Source: Halomarina halobia
GTDB lineage: Archaea; Halobacteriota; Halobacteria; Halobacteriales; Haloarculaceae
Length of the DNA: 64,000 bases
Direction of reading: 5' to 3'
Assembly (NCBI RefSeq): GCF_029338575.1
Contig: NZ_CP119992.1
Coordinates: 2,294,001 to 2,358,000 of the forward strand
The notes under the pieces were generated by a model that was not told the origin of the DNA, did no database searches, and saw nothing but the letters and a program-made list of their open reading frames with translations. Both the position numbers and the translations under genes were made by a program. Of the stretch, positions 18,705 through 27,806 are shown one piece after another. Each line of letters starts with the position of its first letter. Positions within the stretch are counted from its first letter, which is position 1.

Positions 18705-20354
18705 GTGAGCGATACCGCTCGAACCGACCCGGACGCCGCGCGGGACGTGAGCGGTCGGCCGCTTCGATCGGCGGTGCGGGACGTCGATGGGTACGCGATC
18801 GCCGCGCTCGACCCGGACGGGACGATAGCGAGCTGGAACGCCGGGTGCGTTCGAATATACGGCTACAGCGGCTCCGAGATCATCGGCGAACCGCTCTCGA
18901 CTCTCGGGTCGCGGAAGGCGCTCGCCCGCGAGGAGCCCTGGCGGATGCTCGAGCGCGCCGCGGAGGCCGGTCGGTTCGAGGGCGAGACCCTGTGCCGGAG
19001 GAGGGACGGGTCGACGTGCTGGACCGCCGTTACGCTCACCCCGATCCGAGACGACGGCGAGCTTCGCGGCTTCGTGATGGTCACCCAGGACATCACCGAA
19101 CGCAAGGAACGCAGACGGCGATTACGGCGTCAGAGGGACGAACTGGAGATGCTCGACGGGATCCATCACCTCATCGAGGAGATCATCCAGGGGCTGGTGG
19201 TCCCGACGACGCGGGAGGAACTCGAGGCGGCGGTCTGCGAGCGGCTGACCGGGACGCCGTTCTACACGACCGCGTGGATCGGCGAGCGAAGCGTGGGGGA
19301 CGGACGGCTCGTCCCCCGTGCAGGGACGGGCCGGGAGGCCGTCCGCGGGATGCTCGCCGAGGTTGCCCCCGACGCCATCGAGGACTGCGAGATGGGCGAA
19401 ACGCTCCTCCGCGGGGGCACCTTCGTCTCCCGGCGGATCGACGAGGACCCGCTCGTTCCCGAGCCCGTGAAGCGATTCGCGCGCGACCGAGGGGAGCGGT
19501 CGGGCATCGCGCTTCCGCTCATGCACGGGGAGACGATCTACGGCGTGCTCGTAGTGCACTCCGACCGGCCGGACGCCTTCGACGGACACGAGCGGACGTC
19601 GCTCGAAACCCTGGCGAAGACGATCGGATTCGCCATCTACGCTCTCAAGCAGGAGCGCCTGCTCCTCGCGGACACGGTGGTCGAACTCGAGCTTCGAGCC
19701 GCCGAACCGGCGGCGTTCTTCGCCACGCTCGCCGCGGAGTGTCGCTGCCGCTGTCGCGTCGACGACATCGTTCGGGGCCCCGGGGAGTCGCTACTCCACT
19801 TCCTCACGGTCGAGGGCGTCCGGCCGGGGCGGGTCCGCGAGGTGATCGAAGCGGCCGACGTGGTCGAGGACTACCGGATGATCGCCCGGTACAACGGGAA
19901 GTATCGGTTCGAGATCCGGGTGAAGCCGTCCGACTTCCTCAACCACGTCGTCGACGTCGGTGCGGTGATCCGGACGGCCGTCGCCGACCCCGACGAGAAC
20001 CGGGTGGTCATCGAGGCCGCCTCGGACGACGATCTCGACGAACTCGTCGACGTCATCCGGGCGCATTCGCCCGACTGGACGCTGGCCAGGAAGCGGACCG
20101 TCGATCGGCCGGTACGGACGACCGAGCGGATGGGCCAGCGACTCGAGGAACGGCTCACGGAGAAACAGCTGACCGCGCTTCGAACCGCCTACTTCGCGGG
20201 CTACTACGACTTCCCGCGCAAGAGCACCGGCCAGGAGGTGGCCGCCGACCTCCACATCTCGGGATCGACGCTCTTCCAGCACCTACAGGCGGCCGAGCGG
20301 AAACTCATCGAGAACTACCTCGATCTGCTGTCCGAGCCGTCTCCGTCCCGCTAG
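18705..20354 (+). CDS. PAS-GAF-Bat-type transcription regulator
   Basis: A 549-aa sensor-regulator. The order is one PAS domain (about residues 20-135, ending in VTQDITERKERRRR), a GAF domain (about 150-320), the bacterioopsin activator domain (about 330-475) and an HTH-10 DNA-binding domain at the end (ERLTEKQLTALRTAYFAGYYDFPR and GQEVAADLHISGSTLFQHL). Haloarchaeal Bat-type proteins sense oxygen, light or small molecules and activate nearby promoters. I use the GTG at 18705; another GTG lies three codons upstream. A larger paralogue follows 120 bases downstream on the same strand. Confidence 0.87.
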   Translation: MSDTARTDPDAARDVSGRPLRSAVRDVDGYAIAALDPDGTIASWNAGCVRIYGYSGSEIIGEPLSTLGSRKALAREEPWRMLERAAEAGRFEGETLCRRRDGSTCWTAVTLTPIRDDGELRGFVMVTQDITERKERRRRLRRQRDELEMLDGIHHLIEEIIQGLVVPTTREELEAAVCERLTGTPFYTTAWIGERSVGDGRLVPRAGTGREAVRGMLAEVAPDAIEDCEMGETLLRGGTFVSRRIDEDPLVPEPVKRFARDRGERSGIALPLMHGETIYGVLVVHSDRPDAFDGHERTSLETLAKTIGFAIYALKQERLLLADTVVELELRAAEPAAFFATLAAECRCRCRVDDIVRGPGESLLHFLTVEGVRPGRVREVIEAADVVEDYRMIARYNGKYRFEIRVKPSDFLNHVVDVGAVIRTAVADPDENRVVIEAASDDDLDELVDVIRAHSPDWTLARKRTVDRPVRTTERMGQRLEERLTEKQLTALRTAYFAGYYDFPRKSTGQEVAADLHISGSTLFQHLQAAERKLIENYLDLLSEPSPSR

Positions 20355-20474
20355 CGACCTCCGTTCCCGGCCGGATCTCTTCGAAGTAGCGAATGACTCC
20401 CCGCGGCTACCGACGGTGCCTCGAGATCGAGGTAGCATTCACTTTCAACCCGATCGCATACTGTCACGCCAGGT

Positions 20475-23400
20475 ATGTCTCAGCCGCACTCACGGGTGGA
20501 TAGTGCCCTCTTCCGGGCGGTGGTCGCGACCACCGCCGAGGGCATCCTCGTCCTCGATACCGGCGGGGCCATCGTCTTCGCTAATCGGTACGTCGAGCGC
20601 CTTCTCGGGTACGACCGCGGCGAACTGGGCGGCCGACCTATCGACCGGCTCTTCTCCGAGAACACGATCCCGCCGCTCGACCTGATCAGAGCGCGCGCGG
20701 ACCGGGGCCGCGCTCGATCAGACGGCGGCCAACAGGGGCTCGTGCTCGCCGATCACGACGGGAACGACGTTCCGGTCACGATCTCGGCTCGCGACATCGA
20801 GTACGACGACGAGCAGTTCTACACCGTGACGGTGCGCGAGGCCCCCGAGCGCCGCGGCCCCAACCACCGGCTGGAAGCGGAGCGCCACCGCCGCGCGACG
20901 CTGTTCGAGAACTCGAGCGATCCGATCGTCGACTGCGACTTCAAGGACGGCGCGCCGGTCATCAGAGCGGTCAACGACGCCTTCGAGCGCGTGTTCGGGT
21001 ACGACGCCGAGGACGTCGTCGGCCGCACCATCGACGACGTCCTCGTCCCCGAAGAGGAGTACGAGGAGCACCGCTCGTTCGTCGGCCGACTACTTCGCGA
21101 CGAGGAGGTCAAGGCCGAGGTTCGGCGTCAGACGGTCGACGGTCCCCGCGAGTTCCTCGCCCACGTCGTCCTCTTCGAGGCGGACGGTACCCCCGGTGCC
21201 TACGCGATCTACGCGGACATCACCGAACGGAAGCAGCGGGAGCGGGAGATCAGGGAGGCGAAGAAGCGCTTCGAGACGATCTTCGAGCACGCGAACGACG
21301 CGATCCTGATCTTCGACCCCGAGCGAAACGAGTACGAGGAGTGCAACCCACAGGCGTGTGACCTGCTCGGCTACTCCCGGGACGAACTGCTCGACCTCAC
21401 CCCGTCCGACGTGCACGTGGACGAGCTGTCGCAGTTCGGCGCGTTCATCGACGAGGTCCTGGCCGAGGGTGCCGGCTGGACCGACGAACTCTGCTGTTAC
21501 ACGTCCGGCGAGGAGGTCCTCCCGACGGAGATCTCGGCGTCCCGGATCGAGATCGACGATCGACCGCACGTGCTGGCGCTCGTCCGCGACGTCTCCGAGC
21601 GCAGACGCCACGAGCGGGAGATCCGCCAGCGCTCGGCGGCCATGGAGACGGCGACCGACGGCATGGCAATCCTCGACGAGGACGAGACGTACGTCTACGT
21701 CAACGAGGCCCACGCCGAGATCTACGGCTACGACGATCCCGGGGACCTCGTCGGGGAGACCTGGCAGCGGCTCTACGACGAGGCGGAGATCGAGCGCCTG
21801 GCGTCGGACGTCCTGCCGACCGTTCGGCGCGAGGGTCGGTGGCGCGGCGAGGCGGTCGGGCGACGCAGGGACGGGAGCACCTTCCCCCAGGAGTTGACGC
21901 TGACGGAACTCGACCACGGCGTGCTGGTGTACGCCGTCCGGGACATCACCGAGCGCAAGGCCCACGAGCGGAAGCTCGAGGCGCTCAACGAGGCGAGCCG
22001 CGACCTGATGGTCGCCGAGACCACGGGCGTGATCGCTCGCCGGGCGCTCGAGACCGTAGAGCGCGTCCTCGGGTCCGACGTCAGCTGCGTTCGCCTGTTC
22101 GACCCGGAGACGAACGTGCTCGAACCGGTCGCCATGACCGACCGGGCGAGGGAACTCGTCGAGTCCTGCGTCGCGTTCGACCTCGACGCGACGCTCGCCG
22201 GCCGCGCCTACCGACAGCGCGAGATGGTGATCACCACGGCGGACGAGGGTGAACCCTGCCGGGGCGGGCCGAACCAGGTGAGCCTGCACCTCCCGCTCGG
22301 CGACTACGGGACGTTAACCGTCTTCACGCGGTCGAACGCCGTCGAGGAGCTCGACGCCCACTGCGCCGAGCTACTGGCGGCGGACGTCAGGGCGGCGCTC
22401 GAGCGCGACGAGCGCGAACAGATCCTCCGCCGGAACCAGCGCGAACTCCGCCAGCAGCACGACCAGCTCGACACGTTCAACCAGATCACGACCCTCGTCC
22501 AGGAACTCATCCGGCGGCTCATCAACGCGACCACGCGCGAGGAGATCAACCAGGTCGTCTGCGACCGACTGGCCGCGTCCGACTTCTACGAGAGCGCGTG
22601 GATCGGGGCCGTCGAGATGGCCGGCGAGGACGTCACGCCGCAGGTGGGCGCCGGCGTCGACGACGGCTACCTCGACGCGCTCGACGCGATGCCCGTCTCG
22701 CAGATCGGAAACGGCGTCGTGGCCCGGGCCATCCGGAGCGGCGAGGTTCAGGTGATCCGCCAGTACCAGGTCGCGGAACACGAACCCGAGATCCACGTCG
22801 ACGACGAGCCCGTTCCCCGGGAGGTGGAGGCGGTCGCCGCCATCCCGATCACGTACGGGGACCGGATCTACGGCGTGCTGGTCGTCAGCACGTCCCGCGA
22901 GGACGTGTTCAGCGAGACCCAGATCGGGTTCGGCGTGCTCGGCGACGTCATCGGGTTCGCGATCAACGCCGCGCTGAACAGGGAGTTGCTCCTCTCGGAT
23001 TCGGTCGTCGAACTCGAGTTCGAGGTGACCGATCCGCGAAGCGTCGCCGTCACGTTCTCCGATCGACTCGGCAGTCGGTGTCAGCTCGAACAGGAGACCG
23101 CCCTCGAGGACGGGAAGTTCCTCTGCTATCTCAGGGTGCGGGACGCGTCCGTCGCCGACGTGCTGGCGGTGGCAGACGACGTCGACGCCGTCGAGGACTC
23201 TCGGATCATCGGCGAGCACGACGGCGAGATCCTCCTGGAGTTGGTCAAGACGGGGTCGGCCTCCCGGGTGTTGATGGGGGTCGGCGCGACCGTCCGGAGC
23301 ACGGTCGCGACCGACGGCGTAGGCCGCCTCGTCGCCGAAGCGCCGTTGACCGCGGACGTTCGGAACATCGTCGAGGCGTTCCGGGCGCTCTATCCCGAGT

Positions 23401-23672
23401 CGACGCTGGTCGCGAAGCGGGACGTCAACCGTCCCGTCAAGACGGCCGCCGAGTTCCGCGACGACCTCGAGGATCGGCTCACGGACAAGCAGAAGACCGC
23501 CATCGAGTCCGCCTACGCCTCCGGGTACTACGACTGGCCGCGCAAGAACACCGCCGCCGAACTCGCGGACTCCCTGGGGATCTCGTCGCCGACGCTCCAT
23601 CAGCACCTCCGGAAGGCGGAGCAGAAACTCCTCGAGGCGTTCATCAGCGAGGCGCAGGATCACCACGTGTAG
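20475..23672 (+). CDS. Multi-PAS, double-GAF Bat-type transcription regulator
   Basis: A 1065-aa protein starting at ATG 20475. At least four PAS domains fill residues 1-500, with their ends marked by ITERKQRER, VSERRRHER and ITERKAHER. A GAF domain (about 510-650), a second GAF (about 680-840) linked by a helical QRELRQQHDQLDTFNQ segment, a Bat domain (about 845-990) and an HTH-10 domain (RLTDKQKTAIESAYASGYYDWPR, then ADSLGISSPTLHQHL) follow. The second GAF to the C-terminus aligns throughout with the 18705 gene, so the two are tandem paralogues. There is no membrane segment or His kinase. Its targets may include the acidic protein gene downstream. Confidence 0.9.
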   Translation: MSQPHSRVDSALFRAVVATTAEGILVLDTGGAIVFANRYVERLLGYDRGELGGRPIDRLFSENTIPPLDLIRARADRGRARSDGGQQGLVLADHDGNDVPVTISARDIEYDDEQFYTVTVREAPERRGPNHRLEAERHRRATLFENSSDPIVDCDFKDGAPVIRAVNDAFERVFGYDAEDVVGRTIDDVLVPEEEYEEHRSFVGRLLRDEEVKAEVRRQTVDGPREFLAHVVLFEADGTPGAYAIYADITERKQREREIREAKKRFETIFEHANDAILIFDPERNEYEECNPQACDLLGYSRDELLDLTPSDVHVDELSQFGAFIDEVLAEGAGWTDELCCYTSGEEVLPTEISASRIEIDDRPHVLALVRDVSERRRHEREIRQRSAAMETATDGMAILDEDETYVYVNEAHAEIYGYDDPGDLVGETWQRLYDEAEIERLASDVLPTVRREGRWRGEAVGRRRDGSTFPQELTLTELDHGVLVYAVRDITERKAHERKLEALNEASRDLMVAETTGVIARRALETVERVLGSDVSCVRLFDPETNVLEPVAMTDRARELVESCVAFDLDATLAGRAYRQREMVITTADEGEPCRGGPNQVSLHLPLGDYGTLTVFTRSNAVEELDAHCAELLAADVRAALERDEREQILRRNQRELRQQHDQLDTFNQITTLVQELIRRLINATTREEINQVVCDRLAASDFYESAWIGAVEMAGEDVTPQVGAGVDDGYLDALDAMPVSQIGNGVVARAIRSGEVQVIRQYQVAEHEPEIHVDDEPVPREVEAVAAIPITYGDRIYGVLVVSTSREDVFSETQIGFGVLGDVIGFAINAALNRELLLSDSVVELEFEVTDPRSVAVTFSDRLGSRCQLEQETALEDGKFLCYLRVRDASVADVLAVADDVDAVEDSRIIGEHDGEILLELVKTGSASRVLMGVGATVRSTVATDGVGRLVAEAPLTADVRNIVEAFRALYPESTLVAKRDVNRPVKTAAEFRDDLEDRLTDKQKTAIESAYASGYYDWPRKNTAAELADSLGISSPTLHQHLRKAEQKLLEAFISEAQDHHV

Positions 23673-23761
23673 GTGCCCTCCCGCCACTCCCGTCCGCAGT
23701 CCGGCGGGGGTGTCGAGACCGACGCCCGCGGGATCGAACGTAGGTACCGACCCCCGCCCGC

Positions 23762-23866
23762 ACCTAACCCCGTAGGTCGTCGCCCGCCGCCCGCCGCGCC
23801 GCCGACCGACGGACGACCTCGCAGTGACCTAATCCCGTAGGTCGCGGTCCGCCTACGTCTGTAGGT
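23762..23866. promoter_or_regulatory. Three CCTA-n6-TAGG palindromes
   Basis: ACCTA-ACCCCG-TAGGT (23762-23777), ACCTA-ATCCCG-TAGGT (23827-23842) and CCTA-CGTCTG-TAGG (23852-23865) occur within 105 bases upstream of the secreted acidic protein gene (ATG 23954). The first two share most of the spacer. Spacing between the starts is 65 and 25 bases. They look like operator sites; the neighbouring Bat-type regulators are the obvious candidate binders, though unproven. Confidence 0.55.
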
Positions 23867-23953
23867 CGCTACTACTCGCCGGTGGCGGTGCAACCCCGGA
23901 GTATCCCACGGAGAGTGGGAGTGGAAAACGCAATCGGAACGCCCGAACCAACC

Positions 23954-24640
23954 ATGAAGAGAACACTCAAATCCGCGCTGGTCATCGTCGTCCTCGTAAC
24001 CGTGGTCCTCGGATCCATGGGAGCGCTGGCGGCGCAGAACGACGGTAACCAGGCGAACGGTAACGGTAACGACACTGACGGCAACGTGTCCCCCGGCGAC
24101 GGAAACGGCGGCGGAAGCGACATGTTTGACGTCGAGAGCGTCGATGACGGCCTCGACATCGAGAGCGACGACCAGGAGATCGAACATACCGAAGACGGTG
24201 ACGTCGAGGTCGAGGACCGCGACGGCGACTTCGACTACGAGACCGCGAACGACGGTGACGACGTCGACCTCGAGAGCGAGGACCTCGAGATCGAGGAGTC
24301 CGATGACGACGCCGAAGTCGAGAACGACAACATCGACTACGAGACGACCGCCGACGGCGATCTCGACTTCGAGAGCGTGGACGGCCCCGTCGACCTCGAG
24401 TTCGATAGCGACAGCGGCGACGTCGACATCGAGTCCGCCGACGACGAGATCGAACAGCGCGACGGCGACCTAGAGTACGAGAACGACGACGTCGAGTACG
24501 AGAACAGCGGCGACGGTGACGTCGAGTACGACGACGACGACCACGACGTCGAGCAGGACGACGACCGCCTCGAAGTCGAGGGCAACGACGGCTTCGACGT
24601 CGAGAGCGACGGCGAGCGCGCCGACATCGAACACAACTGA
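23954..24640 (+). CDS. Secreted hyperacidic repeat protein, 228 aa
   Basis: Start at ATG 23954, giving a clean Sec-type signal (MKRTLKSALVIVVLVTVVLG, then SMGALAAQ as cleavage region). After a Gly/Asn linker the mature part is almost only Asp, Glu, Val, Ile, Leu, Tyr and Ser in short alternating units of the DVDLESEDLEIEES and DGDVEYDDDDH type, with about two acidic residues in five. Alternating hydrophobic and acidic residues fit a beta-solenoid or a calcium-loaded repeat fold. No family is recognised. A similar protein of nearly equal length is encoded on the other strand at 25202. Confidence 0.75.
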   Translation: MKRTLKSALVIVVLVTVVLGSMGALAAQNDGNQANGNGNDTDGNVSPGDGNGGGSDMFDVESVDDGLDIESDDQEIEHTEDGDVEVEDRDGDFDYETANDGDDVDLESEDLEIEESDDDAEVENDNIDYETTADGDLDFESVDGPVDLEFDSDSGDVDIESADDEIEQRDGDLEYENDDVEYENSGDGDVEYDDDDHDVEQDDDRLEVEGNDGFDVESDGERADIEHN

Positions 24641-24754
24641 TCGCACCCGCTGACCGGAACCCACGCCCCGATTTTTCGACACCGACGCTCGCACGGGTAG
24701 CGATGTCGGCGAACGCTCGGCTCGGTCTCGCGGGTCGGTACCCACGATATCACG

Positions 24755-24796
24755 GAAGAAGGAGCGACGAAGAAGGAGCGACGAAGGAGGAGCGAC
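24755..24796. repeat. Three tandem 14-bp repeats (GAAGAAGGAGCGAC)
   Basis: Units at 24755-24768 and 24769-24782 are identical; the third (24783-24796) has one change. They lie just beyond the stop of the leftward small gene at 24809. On that transcript the array is pyrimidine-rich and might act in 3'-end formation, which is inference. Confidence 0.55.
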
Positions 24797-24808
24797 GATC
24801 GACGACCG

Positions 24809-25003
24809 TCACCGATAGTCGTCGATGGCGAGTACTATCGTGGTCCAGATCCAGGCCCGGGGGTTGTCGCAGTCGTACAGCAGGGCCTCGTCGGCTTCGA
24901 GTTCCAGCACGGCGTACCGAGCGGTGTCGCCCGGCGGTTGGGTGGTCCCCGCTCCGGTGTCGTTCACGTAGTTCATGTGGGTCTCCTGGACTTTTTTCGG
25001 CAT
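24809..25003 (-). CDS. Small conserved-type haloarchaeal protein, 64 aa
   Basis: The frame from ATG 25001-25003 has a strongly haloarchaeal core: NYVNDTGAGTTQPPGDTARY followed by AVLELEADEALLYDCDNPRAW. I have seen this arrangement in short uncharacterised haloarchaeal proteins (DUF7331-like, from memory and not verified). A second ATG nine codons in (24974-24976) could also be the start. The last dozen residues (IWTTIVLAIDDYR) are hydrophobic. It lies between the two hyperacidic proteins and may simply share the locus. Confidence 0.65.
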   Translation of the reverse strand: MPKKVQETHMNYVNDTGAGTTQPPGDTARYAVLELEADEALLYDCDNPRAWIWTTIVLAIDDYR

Positions 25004-25201
25004 CGTGGCGGGTCGAACCGTGGATCCGTGCCCGCGCGCCCGCGATCCGCGCGGCGTTCGCGCCCCCGATAGTACAGACGAACGTGTCTGGCCGTTCCCG
25101 TCCGTCCGTTCGGTGTTGATGCTCGGCTATACACTGGCGACCGACAGAAGTGTACTGTCCGCCTAATCAGTTAGGAGCACGCGGGCCTATGCGAATCACT
25201 G

Positions 25202-25885
25202 TCACGGGGCCTCGGCGGGCTCCGGCGCGTCCCGCTCCACGTCGAGTTCGTCGCCGCGCTGTTCGATCCCGTAGCCCGGTCCCTCGATGTCGACGTCGCC
25301 GTCGCGGTCGATCTCGATCTCGAGGCCGTCGTCGGTGTCGAGCTCGACGCTGCCGTCGTCGTTCTCGTAGTCGAAGCCGTCGCCCTCGACGCTGGTGTGC
25401 CCGGCTTCCTGCTCGATCTCCCAGCCCGCGGTTTCCACGTCGGCGTTTCCGCCGTCGTTCTCGTAGTCGATGCCGTCTCCCGTCACGTCGAGTTCGTCGC
25501 CGCGCTGTTCGATCCCGTAGCCCGGTCCCTCGATGTCGACGTCGCCGTCGCGATCGATCTCGATCTCGAGGCCGCCGTCGGTGTCGAGCTCGACGCTGCC
25601 GTCGTCGTTCTCGTAGTCGAAGCCGTCGCCCTCGACACTGGTGTAGCCGTCGGCTCGCTCGATCTCGACGGCCGTGCCGTCAGTGTCCCTCTCGCCGCTG
25701 TCGTCGCCGTCGCCGACTCCGATCCGGGCCTCCGCGCCGTCGGCGGTACTGGCGTATCCGCCGGGCGGTTCGCCCGCGACCGGAGCGCCGGTCCGCGCGT
25801 CGTCGACCGGTACCGCCGGCGCACCGGTGCTGACCCAGACGACGGCGATCAGTGCGATCAGTGTCAGGTTGTACTTCCCGTTCAT
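25202..25885 (-). CDS. Secreted acidic protein with 82-residue duplication, 227 aa
   Basis: Start at ATG 25883-25885, giving a signal-like N-terminus (MNGKYNLTLIALIAVVWVST). The mature protein is Asp/Glu/Gly-rich and carries two near-identical 53-residue blocks (TSVEGDGFDYENDDG, then LEIEIDRDGDVDIEGPGYG and IEQRGDELDV) separated by a related 29-residue block. The style of alternating acidic and hydrophobic residues matches the protein at 23954, with which it is convergent around one small gene. It has no cysteines and no recognised domain. A structural or cation-binding role at the cell surface is a guess. Confidence 0.75.
   Translation of the reverse strand: MNGKYNLTLIALIAVVWVSTGAPAVPVDDARTGAPVAGEPPGGYASTADGAEARIGVGDGDDSGERDTDGTAVEIERADGYTSVEGDGFDYENDDGSVELDTDGGLEIEIDRDGDVDIEGPGYGIEQRGDELDVTGDGIDYENDGGNADVETAGWEIEQEAGHTSVEGDGFDYENDDGSVELDTDDGLEIEIDRDGDVDIEGPGYGIEQRGDELDVERDAPEPAEAP
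25238..25642. repeat. Two 159-bp direct repeats, 246-bp period
   Basis: The copies at 25238-25396 and 25484-25642 encode the 53-residue blocks of the acidic protein with only a few base changes. The near identity at DNA level points to a recent in-frame duplication or ongoing gene conversion. Confidence 0.8.
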
Positions 25886-26410
25886 CTCACCCCTCTCGGG
25901 CAGGCCGACCCCGCCACCCTCGGAGGTAATTGACACCGCACCTATATGAACTGGTCACCGATGGGGTCGTGCGCGCCCGACCCCGGACGCTCGCGCGCGG
26001 GCGAACACGTCCCGACGAGTGGAAACACGTACGCCCCGAGAGCTCGCTCACGTTAATTGATCGACGTTAGACATGTGCCTGGGACCGAACGTCGTCCGGA
26101 CGAATGACGCATCGGATCACGGAGGTTCGCGCGTAACGTGAGGGCTCCGGAAATACGGGAATACAACGGCCGAAACGCCGTTTCGCGTCGCTGTTCTTCG
26201 AGAAGCGCAGCCCGGTCCCCGCCGACCCCTACGACCCACCGACAGTTTTGGACAATTTGGAGAATTAATGGGAGTATGTGCGTTTATTTGATGTGCTACT
26301 GTAAAGAACGGTAGGCGAATCGGAATATTTAATAAGCGATACCAAGCTTGGGTGGTTACTGGGTGGTAACCAGGCCCACAACGGAACGGCGATAAAACAA
26401 CCGACATATC
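25886..26410. other. Intergenic region with promoters
   Basis: No gene is seen in these 525 bases. On the left, CACCTATATGAAC near 25940 would give the leftward acidic gene a TATA box. On the right, AT-rich sequence from about 26250 (ATTTGATG, AATATTTAATAAG at 26322-26334) suits the protease promoter. An inverted repeat lies at 26353-26372. Confidence 0.5.
26353..26372. promoter_or_regulatory. Inverted repeat TGGTTAC-n6-GTAACCA
   Basis: Seven-base arms (26353-26359 and 26366-26372) sit between the TATA-like AATATTTAATAAG and the protease ATG at 26411. The position just downstream of the probable transcription start suits a repressor site. The GGTTAC/GTAACC arms recur with wider spacing upstream of the tungstate-binding gene at 52937. 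Confidence 0.45.
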
Positions 26411-27667
26411 ATGATCCATAGAGATACATCTACGCCCGTGAACCGGCGCCAGTTCCTGCGAGCGGCCGGTGCGGTGGGCGGCATAGCCACGCTCGGCGTC
26501 GGCGGTTGGACGTTCCTCGATCGGGAGGAGTTCGTCGAGGTCAACGTCGGCTACGCGGAGGAGAGCGGGCTCGACGCCGCACTGTCCGAGGCGTCGGAGG
26601 TCGTCCGTGAGTTCGACTTCGACGCCGTGACACTTCGCCTCCCGGAGAGCGTGGCCGGGTGGCTCGCCGGGCAGCCGGACATCCGGTACGTCGAGGCGAA
26701 CAGTCAGTTGCGCCTCCACGACCACGACGAGACGAGCGAGGAGCGACCGTCCCGTCCGGAGTCCGTCCCGAACGGCGTCGAACGGATCGAGGGTACCGCC
26801 GCTCACGAGAGCGGGATCACTGGAAAGGGGGCCTCCGTCGCGGTCCTCGACACCGGGATCGGGAGCACGCACACCGACCTGCGGCCGAACCTGGGCGACG
26901 GGAAGGCGTTCGCGGAACGCAGCGAGGAGGTGATCGTCGACGAGGACGAGGACGGGACGAAGATCATCATCGACGACGACGCCGAGGAGAACTCGGATCT
27001 CCCCCCGTGGCAGGACGACCACGGGCACGGCACGCACGTCGCCGGCATCGCGGGTGCCGTCGACAACGGGCAGGGCGTCGTCGGCGTGGCACCCGAGGCG
27101 ACCCTCCACGCGGTCAAGATCGGCTCCGAATCGGGCATCGAGGCCTCCGACGTCGCCGCCGGCATCCAGTTCGTGGGCGATCAGGGGTGGGACGTCGCGA
27201 ACCTCAGCATCGGCGAGGAGGAACCGTCGGGCGTGATCGGGGACGCCTGCACGTACGCCTACGAGAAGGGCGTGCTGCTCGTCGCGTCCGCCGGGAACGT
27301 CGACGAGGGGGAGGACAACAGCATCGTCCGCTATCCCGCGGCGTACGACGACGTGATCGCGGTGAGCGCGACGACCGGCACCGGCGAACTCGCCGAGTTC
27401 TCGCTGACCGGCCCGGAGATCGAACTGGCCGCGCCGGGCGAGGACATCTACTCGACCGTACCGGGCGGCGACTACCGGGCGAACTCCGGCACGTCGATGG
27501 CCTCCCCGCACGTCGCCGGCGCGGCGGCGCTGCTGATGGCCGACAGGCGCTCGAACGTCGAGGCGCGCAAGCGCCTGCGCGAGACCGCCGAGGACGTCGG
27601 TCTCGACGCGACCGAGCAAGGCAACGGCGTGGTCAACGTCGCGCGGGCGTTCGGCCTCGAGCGGTAG
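26411..27667 (+). CDS. Tat-exported subtilisin-like serine protease
   Basis: A 418-aa halolysin-type precursor. The N-terminus has a twin-Arg signal (NRRQFLRAAG), then an inhibitor-like propeptide (about residues 40-105). The S8 catalytic domain shows Asp147 (VLDTGI), His206 (HGHGTHVAG), Asn296 (oxyanion hole) and Ser362 (SGTSMASPHVAG). An extra acidic loop of about 35 residues lies between the Asp and the His motifs. There is no C-terminal extension after the catalytic domain, unlike classical halolysins. It acts outside the cell, probably in nutrient scavenging. It has its own promoter region. Confidence 0.93.
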   Translation: MIHRDTSTPVNRRQFLRAAGAVGGIATLGVGGWTFLDREEFVEVNVGYAEESGLDAALSEASEVVREFDFDAVTLRLPESVAGWLAGQPDIRYVEANSQLRLHDHDETSEERPSRPESVPNGVERIEGTAAHESGITGKGASVAVLDTGIGSTHTDLRPNLGDGKAFAERSEEVIVDEDEDGTKIIIDDDAEENSDLPPWQDDHGHGTHVAGIAGAVDNGQGVVGVAPEATLHAVKIGSESGIEASDVAAGIQFVGDQGWDVANLSIGEEEPSGVIGDACTYAYEKGVLLVASAGNVDEGEDNSIVRYPAAYDDVIAVSATTGTGELAEFSLTGPEIELAAPGEDIYSTVPGGDYRANSGTSMASPHVAGAAALLMADRRSNVEARKRLRETAEDVGLDATEQGNGVVNVARAFGLER

Positions 27668-27731
27668 GCGACGCCCGTCGAACGAGTGGTGCGCTCGGCG
27701 CGTACGCGGCAGGTCACCGGGCGGTTCTCGT

Positions 27732-27748
27732 ATTTCATATCGCGAAGT
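27732..27748. promoter_or_regulatory. ATTTCA-TATCG-CGAAGT site before the DJ-1 gene
   Basis: This near-palindrome matches the ATTTCGTATnGCGAAAT motif at 13 to 14 of 17 positions and lies 59 bases upstream of the ATG at 27807. A TTTATCG follows. It is one of several copies in the window. Confidence 0.4.
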
Positions 27749-27806
27749 GTGATTTATCGACGCCCGTAGGGGGAGCGGTTATCCCCTCGGAGCCGAAGGC
27801 GGAGGT

